45,818 bases of DNA from a virus, in the IMG/VR virus record IMGVR_UViG_3300045019_000151, positions 1 through 45,818 of that record. The stretch is one strand, 5' to 3'. Below the pieces are notes generated by a model that did no database searches, was not told the origin of the DNA, and worked only from the letters and a program-made list of their open reading frames with translations. Shown piece after piece: positions 1 to 7,307 of the stretch. A program made the translations under genes and the position numbers. How positions within the stretch are numbered: position 1 is the first letter of the stretch; each line of letters opens with the position of its first letter.

Positions 1-378
1 TCAGACTTTAAACTCTTGGCTGACATCAGGGTAAAGCAAGGTCCATTTACCCTCGATGAGCCGCATTTTGCTTCTTCTGCGTACCTGCTCCTCGTATGGG
101 TCAATCAGGTACTTGAACTCTGGAATGACAAAGTCCGGATGATGACGCTGGTACTCGACCTGGCCGGCAGTCGGCTTATCGGCTTCCCAGTCGATCATCA
201 TCAGGCGCCGCCGCTTGACGACAGCGAGATTTACAATTTCCAAGCTTGCTGGATCATGGCGCCAGTATGTCATGAGATAAGTATCTTCGGCCTCGTCCAG
301 CGGCATCTTATACGTCGCTTTCTTCCAACGCCCGTTGACCAGATACTCAATTCCATAGACCTCAACCGTCTCAGACAT
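1..378 (-). CDS. Unknown 125-aa protein beside a LexA box
   Basis: I do not recognise this family. The protein is small and charged, starting MSETVEVYGIEYLV and ending QEFKV, with a basic patch VVKRRRLMM near residues 52-61 and no signal peptide or membrane segment. A longer reading frame starts at 450, but I chose the ATG at 378 because the upstream start would place the LexA box inside the coding region. The box (396-415) lies 18 bp before this ATG, so the gene is very probably switched on by DNA damage (inference). It is divergent from the plus-strand unit at 453-1366. The stop codon is the first three bases of the window, so the gene is complete, but its downstream neighbours are not visible. 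Confidence 0.7.
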   Translation of the reverse strand: MSETVEVYGIEYLVNGRWKKATYKMPLDEAEDTYLMTYWRHDPASLEIVNLAVVKRRRLMMIDWEADKPTAGQVEYQRHHPDFVIPEFKYLIDPYEEQVRRRSKMRLIEGKWTLLYPDVSQEFKV

Positions 379-395
379 GTTTTTTCTATAATTTG

Positions 396-415
396 TACTG
401 TATATTTGCACAGTA
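396..415. promoter_or_regulatory. LexA (SOS) operator
   Basis: The sequence tactgtatatttgcacagta has the CTGT-N8-ACAG core with TA on both outer sides, as in the gammaproteobacterial/betaproteobacterial LexA consensus. It sits between two divergent genes (378 minus, 453 plus) and could control both. Seen directly; LexA binding is inferred from the consensus. Confidence 0.85.
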
Positions 416-452
416 TCAGAAAGAAACAAAATCGTGAAGATGGCAATCAAAA

Positions 453-773
453 ATGAAATGTCGAGTCGTCAAATTGCGAGCGAACGGGATAGCGGTCCCA
501 AAGTACAACTTGCCGCGAGAGCCGCGGAGCGTTGGCGAACTCGAGATCATCGATACGCGAGAACAGGCATTCAATCGAATCGTGAAGCTGGCACGGCTGA
601 CGACGCGCTATGGGGACAAAGAATTCATCAGCCAGCTCTATGAGCCGCACGTCCTTTGGATGGCGGGCGATCGGTTCACGTTGACCGGATTCGAGCGGGT
701 GAAAAAGGGCGAGCAGGAAATTGATTACGCGCAGTCTTGGCTGTGCGAGGTGGATAAAGGGGAGGGGCAGTGA
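453..773 (+). CDS. Unknown 106-aa protein, probable SOS-controlled operon leader gene
   Basis: First gene of a compact plus-strand unit whose members overlap by 1 to 4 bases. The protein begins MKCRVVKLRANG and contains a helical, charged middle (EQAFNRIVKLARLTTRYGDKEF) and a WMAGDRFTLTGFERV segment. There is no recognisable domain, signal peptide or membrane helix. The start is ATG 453, with a weak GAAG at 436-439. The LexA box ends 37 bp upstream, so SOS induction is likely (inference). The next gene starts in the TGATG overlap at 771-775, which implies translational coupling. Function unknown. Confidence 0.65.
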   Translation: MKCRVVKLRANGIAVPKYNLPREPRSVGELEIIDTREQAFNRIVKLARLTTRYGDKEFISQLYEPHVLWMAGDRFTLTGFERVKKGEQEIDYAQSWLCEVDKGEGQ

Positions 774-898
774 TGGAAGCGTTAGAGTGGGCGGACATAA
801 TCGCATTGGGATCTGGTTGTCTCACGCTGGTTGGCGGGCTGGCGTTGCTGCTCATCCGCCCTTGGAAAGTGCGAAACCGGGGAAAGGGAGAAGGGTAA
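773..898 (+). CDS. Small single-helix membrane protein (41 aa)
   Basis: A 41-residue reading frame, starting in the TGATG overlap with the preceding gene and ending in a TAATG overlap with the next. Residues 8-29 (DIIALGSGCLTLVGGLALLL) form one clear hydrophobic helix, followed by a positively charged tail (RPWKVRNRGKGEG), which predicts an inner-membrane protein with a cytoplasmic C-terminus. AGGGGAGGGG at 758-767 is a good ribosome site for this ATG. Small membrane proteins in SOS-controlled phage units can be holin-like or stress-toxin-like, but nothing specific can be assigned. Confidence 0.55.
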   Translation: MEALEWADIIALGSGCLTLVGGLALLLIRPWKVRNRGKGEG

Positions 899-1086
899 TG
901 AAAGAACGAAGCGCTCTTGAGCGGCTGGCGCATGGCGAGCTGTGCTATGTGATCAATGGGGAAGTGGTACGCGAAGCGGAATGGAACGAGATCGACGGTC
1001 ACTTCTATTTCATGGACGATGGCTGGCCGCCGTCATGCTCCGCAGATGAAGCCGAAGAGTGGATGCCGGCGGGGGTGGCGTTTTGA
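898..1086 (+). CDS. Unknown 62-aa acidic protein
   Basis: Starts in the TAATG overlap at 896-900 behind a strong GGAAAGGGAGAAGGG ribosome site. The protein (MKERSALERLAHGELC...PAGVAF) is acidic and aromatic-rich (EWNEIDGHFYFMDDGWPP), resembling the small soluble early proteins of phages. No domain recognised. Third member of the overlapping unit downstream of the LexA box, so likely co-expressed with it. Confidence 0.6.
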   Translation: MKERSALERLAHGELCYVINGEVVREAEWNEIDGHFYFMDDGWPPSCSADEAEEWMPAGVAF

Positions 1087-1154
1087 ATTACCGGGATATT
1101 GCGCTGGCGTGCTGTGACACCATGAAGGGGAAGAAGATTGCCCGGGCGGTATGA
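1083..1154 (+). CDS. Possible 23-aa peptide, TTG start
   Basis: A 23-codon frame beginning at TTG 1083, overlapping the TGA of the previous gene, and ending at TGA 1152-1154, overlapping the ATG of the next. It encodes MNYRDIALACCDTMKGKKIARAV. The overlaps at both ends fit the coupling pattern of this unit, but the frame is very short and the start is non-ATG, so it may simply be a coupling device. Confidence 0.25.
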   Translation: MNYRDIALACCDTMKGKKIARAV

Positions 1155-1366
1155 AGAATTTTCGGGCGATGGCCACACCGCGGACTGTGCTGCACTTGGT
1201 CGGTATAGTCCGCGCAGCCACGCCGGCCGATGAAGTCGAAGAATTGCGAACGCTACTTGGTGCTCTGGCGGATTACATGGAGCGGGTGCCCGATCCGGAG
1301 GGCAGGATGTCCGATCAGGACCGGGAGACGATGGTTATGAACACAAGGCTAGCATTATTTATTTAG
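1151..1366 (+). CDS. Unknown 71-aa protein ending the SOS unit
   Basis: Last gene of the overlapping plus-strand unit, with its ATG inside an ATGA overlap at 1151. Residues 26-45 (ADEVEELRTLLGALADYMER) look helical; the rest is featureless. Base composition falls sharply at about 1350 and the C-terminus (NTRLALFI) is read from AT-rich DNA that continues into the neighbouring HNH cargo gene, so the original C-terminus may have been replaced when that cargo entered. Convergent with the HNH gene; only 41 bp separate the two stops and I see no strong terminator there. Confidence 0.55.
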   Translation: MKNFRAMATPRTVLHLVGIVRAATPADEVEELRTLLGALADYMERVPDPEGRMSDQDRETMVMNTRLALFI

Positions 1367-1407
1367 AATGAACACGAATTATTTTTTCACGGCACATGTC
1401 ATGCAGA

Positions 1408-2388
1408 TCAATTTTTATTATTTTGCAGCGTTGCAAGGATAGATTGCTCAAACTCTTTAGCATCAAAAGAAAATTTATGTGTCTTGTTATTTAAGGTTCG
1501 GCTGACTTGAAAATTCATTACGTGCATCCGACCAGAACCAACACCAAGCGAAATTCCTGTTCCTTCAATTAGAATTCCTTTCCCTCCGATCATTGCGATT
1601 CCTCCGGATAGCGATGGAGGATTGTTCGTACGTGAATCTACGTGTATGCCAACAGCTGCGCCGACGCATCGGAACTGCGACAACTTAATGCTGTAAAGTC
1701 CATTTTTATGAAGTTGCTCGACCCGAAGCCCCTCGTTATCAAAAATCAACCTGCAGTTGTCTTTATATAACTTCAATCTGCGAATATTGATTTGGCTCGG
1801 TGGATGAATTTCAAATTCCAACGAAACCGAGCGAGACGCTTTCATTATTGTTACGACTGGGCCAACAACATTTGCATCCCAAACGCTGATCGGGGTCTCC
1901 CATACATTCTTCACAATCCTGGCACTTTCTATTCCCTCTTCATCGTAAAAGGTGCCGGAAATTGTTGGGAATTTTGAAGTCTCTGTAGGCGGGTCAATTT
2001 TAAGAAGAGTTTCGCCATTGATCTCAATAAGACTTTTCGCGGATTCAAAAACACATGTTCCCATAACAACCGTCAATGATGGGCTTGTGAGATCAAGTTC
2101 GTCGTTTGGCCTATCCGCCTGATTATTGTTCTGAATTTCCTTGTAGGCTCTTTTTACCGTTTCTTTGGAAATTCTATTTCTCGTTACTTTGGAATGACAG
2201 GTCCCACAAAGCAAACATATATTCTCAGGGTTATGCTCTTTGGCTTCAGAAAATTCTGGATCTATGTGTTCGTACTCGCAAATTGCAAGACGACATAAAA
2301 CGCATCCGAATTTTGACCGACGTCGAATTTCAAGACTGGTTGCCTCATTGATATATCGGGAAAGTCCGAACTTGTTTTTCTTGGTCAT
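1408..2388 (-). CDS. HNH endonuclease with a beta-rich C-terminal domain (cargo gene)
   Basis: A 326-residue protein. The N-terminus is a zinc-stabilised HNH nuclease: C29-x2-C32, catalytic-type E40-H41, N56 and C61-x2-C64-H65 within CLLCGTCHSK. Residues about 95-326 form a separate domain rich in alternating hydrophobic and glycine residues (for example GGIAMIGGKGILIEGTGISL), with no family I can name. The gene is far more AT-rich than the phage genes on both sides and lies just downstream of the endolysin, a common place for late-acquired cargo. A DNA-degrading defence or exclusion role is inferred from the architecture (HNH plus sensor-like domain) and location, not shown. It is probably expressed on its own, since 56 bp separate it from the endolysin gene. 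Confidence 0.75.
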   Translation of the reverse strand: MTKKNKFGLSRYINEATSLEIRRRSKFGCVLCRLAICEYEHIDPEFSEAKEHNPENICLLCGTCHSKVTRNRISKETVKRAYKEIQNNNQADRPNDELDLTSPSLTVVMGTCVFESAKSLIEINGETLLKIDPPTETSKFPTISGTFYDEEGIESARIVKNVWETPISVWDANVVGPVVTIMKASRSVSLEFEIHPPSQINIRRLKLYKDNCRLIFDNEGLRVEQLHKNGLYSIKLSQFRCVGAAVGIHVDSRTNNPPSLSGGIAMIGGKGILIEGTGISLGVGSGRMHVMNFQVSRTLNNKTHKFSFDAKEFEQSILATLQNNKN

Positions 2389-2444
2389 ATAGCTTTATGC
2401 AAAAATAGAATCCGCCGAAGGAATAATGACAGCGAACGTTAATC

Positions 2445-2912
2445 TTACTTGAAAACAAGCACACACTCCGCCTCGCGCCGCAGCACCAACCCCTTGAGCA
2501 CTTTGCCGCCACCACGTACCCACTTCCGAAACTCCACCACGGCCGCCTGCCAGTCACCGGCATTGACTCGCTTCCGTAGCGTCGAAGCGCCGAGATTGCC
2601 GGCGCCAAGGTTGAACGCAAAGTCGATCAGCGCGGCCAGCCGCTCCGGTGTATTCACGTTCGGGCAGAGCTTCAGCACCGCAGGCAGGTATACATACCGC
2701 ACCAGGTGCAGCAGCATGACCTCCGCCGTCTCGCGCGTGATCGCAGGATCGGTCAGCCGGACCGGTCGGCCGTCGAGGTAATAGGTGCTTCCGTAGCCGA
2801 TCGTCGGGACGCCTGCCGGGCAGAGGTATGGCAGCAGGTAAAGTCCCTCGAACCGGCGGCAGAGCGCCGCCGTTACCTTGACGGCCAATTCGTAGAATTC
2901 GGCCTTGGTCAT
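2445..2912 (-). CDS. Phage endolysin, T4-type lysozyme (GH24)
   Basis: A 155-residue muramidase that cleaves the MurNAc-GlcNAc bond of peptidoglycan at lysis. The GH24 signature is clear: FEGLYLLPYLCPAGVPTIGY, residues 21-40. E22 aligns with T4 lysozyme E11, and T37 with T26. The position of T4 D20 is C31, a substitution known in this family and compatible with activity (the engineered T4 D20C is active). There is no N-terminal signal or SAR helix, so the enzyme should depend on a holin. The start codon overlaps the stop of the upstream membrane protein by 4 bp. Confidence 0.92.
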   Translation of the reverse strand: MTKAEFYELAVKVTAALCRRFEGLYLLPYLCPAGVPTIGYGSTYYLDGRPVRLTDPAITRETAEVMLLHLVRYVYLPAVLKLCPNVNTPERLAALIDFAFNLGAGNLGASTLRKRVNAGDWQAAVVEFRKWVRGGGKVLKGLVLRREAECVLVFK

Positions 2913-3379
2913 TTGCCCCTCTTGAAAAGAGTCCGGTCCGCAACGAAGATGCCCAGCGCCGCGCCGACCAGCGACCAGCCTTGCTCGTCGAGCGTCCAGT
3001 TATGTCGGTAAAGGTGCAAGGTCCAGAGCAGCATGCAAAGCGTTGCCAGCATAGGCCGGATGATGCCGTTCCAAAGGTCCACCCAGTAGATGCCGGTTGC
3101 CTTACCCGTCAGCTCGACGACCCGCCCGAAGATATCGGCGTCCAGCTTGCCGACGTCCACCTCTCCCTGGACGCGGATAGTCTGCACGCCGAGCTCGTGC
3201 TGCAGCCGGATGGATTCCTGCATGCGTGCGTGCTGCGCGGCGTCGATCTCTGCCTGCAGACGCAAGCGCTCGATCTCATGCTTGTGGTCCTGCCTGGACG
3301 TGATCCATGCACTGATCTCGCCCCAGAGCATGCGGAAGACTGAGCCCCCAAAGAAGGAAATGAGTGCCGCCAGCATCAT
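2909..3379 (-). CDS. Lysis-cassette membrane protein with coiled coil
   Basis: A 156-residue protein: a short hydrophobic N-terminus (MMLAALISFFGGSVFRMLW), then a charged coiled coil (about residues 28-75, rich in HEIERLRLQAEIDAAQ-type heptads), then two hydrophobic segments (about 105-122 and 134-150) before a basic C-terminus. It sits directly before the endolysin, overlapping it by 4 bp, and overlaps the upstream small membrane protein by 4 bp. By position it belongs to the holin/spanin part of the cassette, but it matches neither a standard Rz/Rz1 pair nor a lambda S holin, so its exact role is open. Confidence 0.7.
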   Translation of the reverse strand: MMLAALISFFGGSVFRMLWGEISAWITSRQDHKHEIERLRLQAEIDAAQHARMQESIRLQHELGVQTIRVQGEVDVGKLDADIFGRVVELTGKATGIYWVDLWNGIIRPMLATLCMLLWTLHLYRHNWTLDEQGWSLVGAALGIFVADRTLFKRGK

Positions 3380-3660
3380 TGGCCTCCCTTGCGTTCCGCC
3401 GCATGGCGTTCCAGCTGGCCAAGCCTGGACTCAACAGTGGATAGCCGGACCTCATGGTTCTGCAGCTGCGCGAGCCCGCCGATCTGGCGATCCCACATCG
3501 TAGCGACACGTTCGTTCGTCGCCTTGGATTCGGCGATCAGCGCGTCCAGCTTTTGAAACGTGACGCCGGCGGTGAAGACGGCACCGAGCAGCAGCGTTAC
3601 CAAGCCCCATACGGGGATTGCGATCGGCACGTTCAACGTCCCTTTGAATTTTTCCGGCAT
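3376..3660 (-). CDS. Small one-helix membrane protein, holin candidate
   Basis: A 94-residue protein with one strong membrane helix at residues 12-33 (IAIPVWGLVTLLLGAVFTAG) followed by a long cytoplasmic or periplasmic coiled coil ending in QLERHAAERKGGQ. Single-helix proteins of this size in lysis cassettes act as pinholins, anti-holins or holin partners; the sequence does not decide which. First gene after the hairpin terminator at 3678-3699, and translationally coupled to the next gene by a 4-bp overlap. Confidence 0.65.
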   Translation of the reverse strand: MPEKFKGTLNVPIAIPVWGLVTLLLGAVFTAGVTFQKLDALIAESKATNERVATMWDRQIGGLAQLQNHEVRLSTVESRLGQLERHAAERKGGQ

Positions 3661-3677
3661 GTTAGCCCCTTGAAAGT

Positions 3678-3699
3678 AAAAAGGCCGCTCGAGGCGGCC
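3678..3699 (-). terminator. Rho-independent terminator inside the late operon
   Basis: On the minus strand GGCCGC and GCGGCC flank a 5-nt loop and are followed by five T residues. It lies between the DUF5658 gene and the lysis genes, so lysis expression would need read-through (antitermination) or another promoter. Confidence 0.75.
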
Positions 3700-3721
3700 A
3701 GGTGGTGGTTATTGTTTTCAG

Positions 3722-4009
3722 TTAATTGCGGAGAATACGCCAGTGATTCAGCAGCACCAGCGCATATCCTGCAATCAGGATCCACAGCGCAGTGCGCAGC
3801 GCTTCGGACTCGTCGAGGAAATGCCAGAGCAGCACCATTGCCAGCACCTTCCAAACAACCAAGGTGCGCATCAGGCCGTAGCGCTCCATCAGCCAGTTCA
3901 GAACCGGATTCAGCTCCCGGCCGCCGCCCGCGATGATGCGCTGCGTAGTCCAGACGTCCAGCAGCTGCTGCGCGACCAGGAAGGCGAACAGGATCAGATT
4001 GCTAACCAT
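3722..4009 (-). CDS. DUF5658-like integral membrane protein
   Basis: A 95-residue hydrophobic protein with three or four predicted helices. The N-terminal pattern LLDVWTTQRIIAGGGRELNP (residues 16-35), with D-x2-T near the membrane face and G-x2-ELNP, is characteristic of the DUF5658 family. In phages such proteins occur beside lysis genes, and a holin-like role is possible but unproven. It overlaps the preceding hypothetical gene by 16 bp and is followed by a terminator hairpin. Confidence 0.7.
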   Translation of the reverse strand: MVSNLILFAFLVAQQLLDVWTTQRIIAGGGRELNPVLNWLMERYGLMRTLVVWKVLAMVLLWHFLDESEALRTALWILIAGYALVLLNHWRILRN

Positions 4010-4314
4010 ACGACCTCCCGTTTCGTCGGCATCGGAATCAGCGGCAGGATCTCGCGCTGCTCGTCGGTCAGCGGGCCGTAAAGGTTCGCGTGATAGCCAT
4101 CGATCGGCGCTGTGACCTCGACCGTCTCTCCGTCCACAGTCACGATTTCGCCAGTCGAGCGACAGATCGTGCCAATGACGCAGAGCGAGTAACCCGCCAT
4201 GATGACGCGCTGCGTCTGTCCTTCCGGATCAAGCTCTTCGCGGACGATGCCGGCGGCGATCAGTGCAGCCCACAGAGCCGCCGCTGACTCGGCTTTTAGA
4301 ATGTGATCGTTCAT
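3994..4314 (-). CDS. Unknown 106-aa protein after the tail spike
   Basis: Begins MNDHILKAESAAALWAALIAAG and ends PMPTKREVVWLAI. An N-terminal helix is followed by short beta strands (GETVEVTAPIDGYHANLYGP). The start overlaps the stop of the spike gene by 4 bp, so it is probably translated with it. Small proteins in this place are often spike- or tail-associated accessories, but no family is recognised here. Confidence 0.65.
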   Translation of the reverse strand: MNDHILKAESAAALWAALIAAGIVREELDPEGQTQRVIMAGYSLCVIGTICRSTGEIVTVDGETVEVTAPIDGYHANLYGPLTDEQREILPLIPMPTKREVVWLAI

Positions 4315-5618
4315 AGTGCGGTCCTCGCATTGAGTTCTGCCAGCGTGATCTGGCGGCGGAAGTAGCGGAAGCGTTCAATCCACATGTTCATTGGGCCAAA
4401 TACGATTTGTGAAATCGCACTCGGAATGTCCGCATTTGTATCAGTGCCCAGTGTCGATCCATTAAATGAACCCTGCACATTGTCTCGCTTATAGCTCAGG
4501 CCATATTTGAATAAACTTCCCGCCGTGAACGGAACGAAGGGCATACTGACCTGCGATACTCCTCCGACGCTAACTACAGACTGAGTTACAAATCCGGATG
4601 TGGCAAACATCCCGATTCGGTTGTTGTTCGTACCGTCATTCAACTGAACTATTGCGCTGCTCGAAGCTCGATTACCCAAAGGTATCGCGTCAATTATTAG
4701 TGTGCCTTCATTCGGGTTGTAGACATTACCGACTAATGCTGCGAAGAGTGATTCAGCAGATCGAGATGTCGCACTGCCGCTGGAATGGATTGGCGATGTA
4801 GCAAATGGCGACAGTTCATCAACTGGCTTACCAATGCGGAAAGTGATGTCAATTGGATCGACTGTGTTAATTGCACCCCACATTACGCCCGGCCTCCAAT
4901 ATGCCGCTGTTGCATTCGAAATTGCCCGCGTCAGTGAGCGGCGCTTCCACGTTCCAATGTCAGCCGGCGTAGCTTGAGTGATCAATCCGAGCTGCGTGAA
5001 TGCACTGTCATACTCAGATCCGCCGAGATGGAAAGTGGTGAGATTATTTGTACTTCCGCCGATCAGTTGCAACCAAGCCGAGGTTGTTCGGGTATCCCCA
5101 GCAATCGCTGAAATCCCACTCGCGCCTTCGAAGTAAATTGCATTGCGCCCGGTCGATGTAGGGATACCATAAAGACGGTAGTCGGAATATTCGACTCCTT
5201 TGTACACCCCAGAACCGAGCACATCCAAGGTTAGAGCTGAATTTTTAGCCACTACCCAGTTAGTTGGCGGCAATCCATTAACTAGGCTGTTTCCGCTTCC
5301 AGGCGTAGAAGCCGGGACCAAGCCCTGCATGTTGTTGACCTTGACCCCGTTAATGCGAGAGTCGCCTTCATACAGAAGACCTCGACAGGCAAGCGTGTCC
5401 GGGTCGTAGTCGATGCGGCCAACATTACTTCCGAGTGGCTCAAGATTACCGGCGGAATTGAAACGCATCGCGCCACTTGTCCGCGTTAGTGTCAGTGGCA
5501 CACTTCCTCGCGTTGGGGCCATTGATGCAGCGTCTTTGAAAAGATATTCCAGGTCAGCGCCATTGCTGGCCGCCACCGCTTGCGCCTGAAACAGGATGTT
5601 ATTTCCGATACCGAGCAT
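4311..5618 (-). CDS. Receptor-binding tail spike/fibre with LamG-like domain
   Basis: A 435-residue protein. Its N-terminal segment RIDYDPDTLACRGLLYEG (residues 68-85) is the hallmark of the phage head-spike/tail-fibre domain that precedes a carbohydrate-binding part. The C-terminal half (about 280-435) alternates short strands with polar loops and ends IERFRYFRRQITLAELNART, the typical end of a LamG/concanavalin-like jelly roll. It therefore probably contacts a surface polysaccharide. Base composition is lower in GC than the structural genes around it, as expected for a host-range gene that is swapped between phages. It is preceded by a terminator hairpin (5629-5653). Confidence 0.75.
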   Translation of the reverse strand: MLGIGNNILFQAQAVAASNGADLEYLFKDAASMAPTRGSVPLTLTRTSGAMRFNSAGNLEPLGSNVGRIDYDPDTLACRGLLYEGDSRINGVKVNNMQGLVPASTPGSGNSLVNGLPPTNWVVAKNSALTLDVLGSGVYKGVEYSDYRLYGIPTSTGRNAIYFEGASGISAIAGDTRTTSAWLQLIGGSTNNLTTFHLGGSEYDSAFTQLGLITQATPADIGTWKRRSLTRAISNATAAYWRPGVMWGAINTVDPIDITFRIGKPVDELSPFATSPIHSSGSATSRSAESLFAALVGNVYNPNEGTLIIDAIPLGNRASSSAIVQLNDGTNNNRIGMFATSGFVTQSVVSVGGVSQVSMPFVPFTAGSLFKYGLSYKRDNVQGSFNGSTLGTDTNADIPSAISQIVFGPMNMWIERFRYFRRQITLAELNARTAL

Positions 5619-5628
5619 TGGTCACCTC

Positions 5629-5653
5629 AAAAAAAATCCCGCACTTGGCGGGA
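5629..5653 (-). terminator. Rho-independent terminator before the spike gene
   Basis: On the minus strand TCCCGC and GCGGGA flank a 5-nt loop and are followed by eight T residues. It lies between the fibre-assembly-like gene and the spike gene. Confidence 0.8.
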
Positions 5654-5677
5654 CTGGTGGATGAAAGAGAGATCGCG

Positions 5678-6091
5678 TCATAGTGTGGCCGCTTGGATGA
5701 ACAGGTCGTCGAGCTGCGCCTCGGTCAGTCCAAGCAACGGTGCGAGCGCGGCAACCAGCTGGCTATTGCGCTCGACCGTGGCCGCGTATTCCCATTCGAT
5801 GCGCGCTGCCTCGGTCATACCGGCGACTGCCTGATCGACCGTCGATAACATACCAGCACCGAGCAGCGCGAGCCGGGCCTGCCGCATCGTGACCTGCGCA
5901 GGCACGACGGGCGCTGGTTCTGTCGACGGTGCGAGCTCTACGCCGGTCCGGTCCGCATTTGCCTGGTACGCCGTCCATGCAAGCCGCACTTCGTCGGAGA
6001 CTTCGATGAAGCACTCGGCGTGCTGCTCCTGCAGGTCTTGCACGAACGCGCCGGTCAGGTTTCCGGCTTCGTCATACGTCACATAGATCAT
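5678..6091 (-). CDS. Tail-fibre-assembly-like protein
   Basis: A 137-residue protein. The first part (MIYVTYDEAGNLTGAFV) is a beta-rich module typical of fibre-associated proteins. After a proline-rich linker (APSTEPAPVVPAQ), the C-terminus VTMRQARLALLGAGMLSTVD with a downstream helical region resembles the tail fibre assembly/DUF4376-type domain that helps fibres fold. An ATG 12 bp upstream exists, but its first codons contain the ribosome site GGAGGG, so I place the start at 6091. It overlaps the fibre gene by 4 bp. Confidence 0.7.
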   Translation of the reverse strand: MIYVTYDEAGNLTGAFVQDLQEQHAECFIEVSDEVRLAWTAYQANADRTGVELAPSTEPAPVVPAQVTMRQARLALLGAGMLSTVDQAVAGMTEAARIEWEYAATVERNSQLVAALAPLLGLTEAQLDDLFIQAATL

Positions 6092-7299
6092 GAAACCCTC
6101 CAAAATTGCGCTTCGGCATAGACCTCGGCGGTACCGCTACTGGCTGCAAATCCGAGCCCCGATGAATGAACGCCCGACGTGTAATGGCGCACCGCAAAGA
6201 CCTTTTGCGCAGCGATCGTGAATCGTCCCGATACCACTGATTCGGCGGTGACCGACATGGTATTTCCAGCAAGACTAGACGATCCAACCTGCTGCGTTGT
6301 GGTATCTGTGACGTTGTAGAGCGAGGCTTTGTGCCCGCCGACGCTGTAGGCCGGCACCCGGATGCGGAAGTCATAAGTACCGGCTGGAAGCGTAATCTGG
6401 TCTGACGCCAGCGCCGCGCCGGTAATTGAGTTTGAAACGACAGTGTTCAGCGTCCGCGTCTGCTCGCCGGCCACCGATGCACCGCCGAAGGTGCCAGATG
6501 CTTTTTCATCTCTGACGTGCAGATACTGCTGCGGTCGTTCCTGCGCGATCGCACGCAGCGCGGTACCGTCGCTGTAAATGAGTCCCTTCCATCCCGGAAG
6601 GATCGTCAGGGTCGCCACTCCGTTGATCGTTTCCGCGCCATTCGGATCGAGCGTGATGACGCCCGTGCCTTCATTGCTGAGATAGTGATACCAGCCGTTT
6701 GCCAGCGCTGCCGCCGCGTCATAGCCGAGCGTGAATGTGCCGGTCGCAATGACCATCTGACCGAGATAGGCCTTGTACATCGTATCGGCCGCTGACTTCG
6801 TGACGACAGAGTTCGCCGGCGGCGTCAGCGGTACCGCAGACAGCGCTAGCGACCAGGCCGCGAAGGTGCCAGCGCCCGATACAAACTGCGCCTTGAGCAC
6901 TAGCGCGCCGGTCGCGCTGTTATAGCTGACGATGTCGCCGATGACGTAATTGTCGGGCGCAGCGGTGGCCACTGCTTTGAGTGTCATGCCAGCGATAAGA
7001 GACTTGCCGGTCTCGATTGTGAACGACAGGTTGGACGGGATCGCACCGACGCCCGGGATCGCGACGCTGGTCGTCGAATTCGCCGACGTGCCAGGCGCTG
7101 CCAGTGCGGTCGCTGCGTAGCTGGCCGCTGAATCCCGATAGCCTATTGTGCTGGCCGCGACCGCAACGATATCGATCGCGAGGTTGGCAATTGCTTTCAG
7201 ATAGCCATACCCGTTGAACCGATACCCGTCGGCGACCGTCACCGCCGGGTCACTTGTATAGGTGTGCCCGTTGATCGTAAATGTGAATGTACTTGCCAT
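6088..7299 (-). CDS. Tail fibre protein
   Basis: A 403-residue, alanine-, serine- and threonine-rich protein with no charge clusters. The N-terminal half (ANLAIDIVAVAASTIGYRDS and onward) is a repetitive, likely trimeric shaft. The C-terminal third (SSITGAALASDQITLPAGTY is its beginning) resembles the C1q/TNF-like or tail-fibre tip fold with regular strands, ending AEVYAEAQFWRVS. It is coupled to the following fibre-assembly gene and preceded by tail-tip genes, which fits a distal fibre. Confidence 0.75.
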   Translation of the reverse strand: MASTFTFTINGHTYTSDPAVTVADGYRFNGYGYLKAIANLAIDIVAVAASTIGYRDSAASYAATALAAPGTSANSTTSVAIPGVGAIPSNLSFTIETGKSLIAGMTLKAVATAAPDNYVIGDIVSYNSATGALVLKAQFVSGAGTFAAWSLALSAVPLTPPANSVVTKSAADTMYKAYLGQMVIATGTFTLGYDAAAALANGWYHYLSNEGTGVITLDPNGAETINGVATLTILPGWKGLIYSDGTALRAIAQERPQQYLHVRDEKASGTFGGASVAGEQTRTLNTVVSNSITGAALASDQITLPAGTYDFRIRVPAYSVGGHKASLYNVTDTTTQQVGSSSLAGNTMSVTAESVVSGRFTIAAQKVFAVRHYTSGVHSSGLGFAASSGTAEVYAEAQFWRVS

Positions 7300-7307
7300 G
7301 ACGCTCC

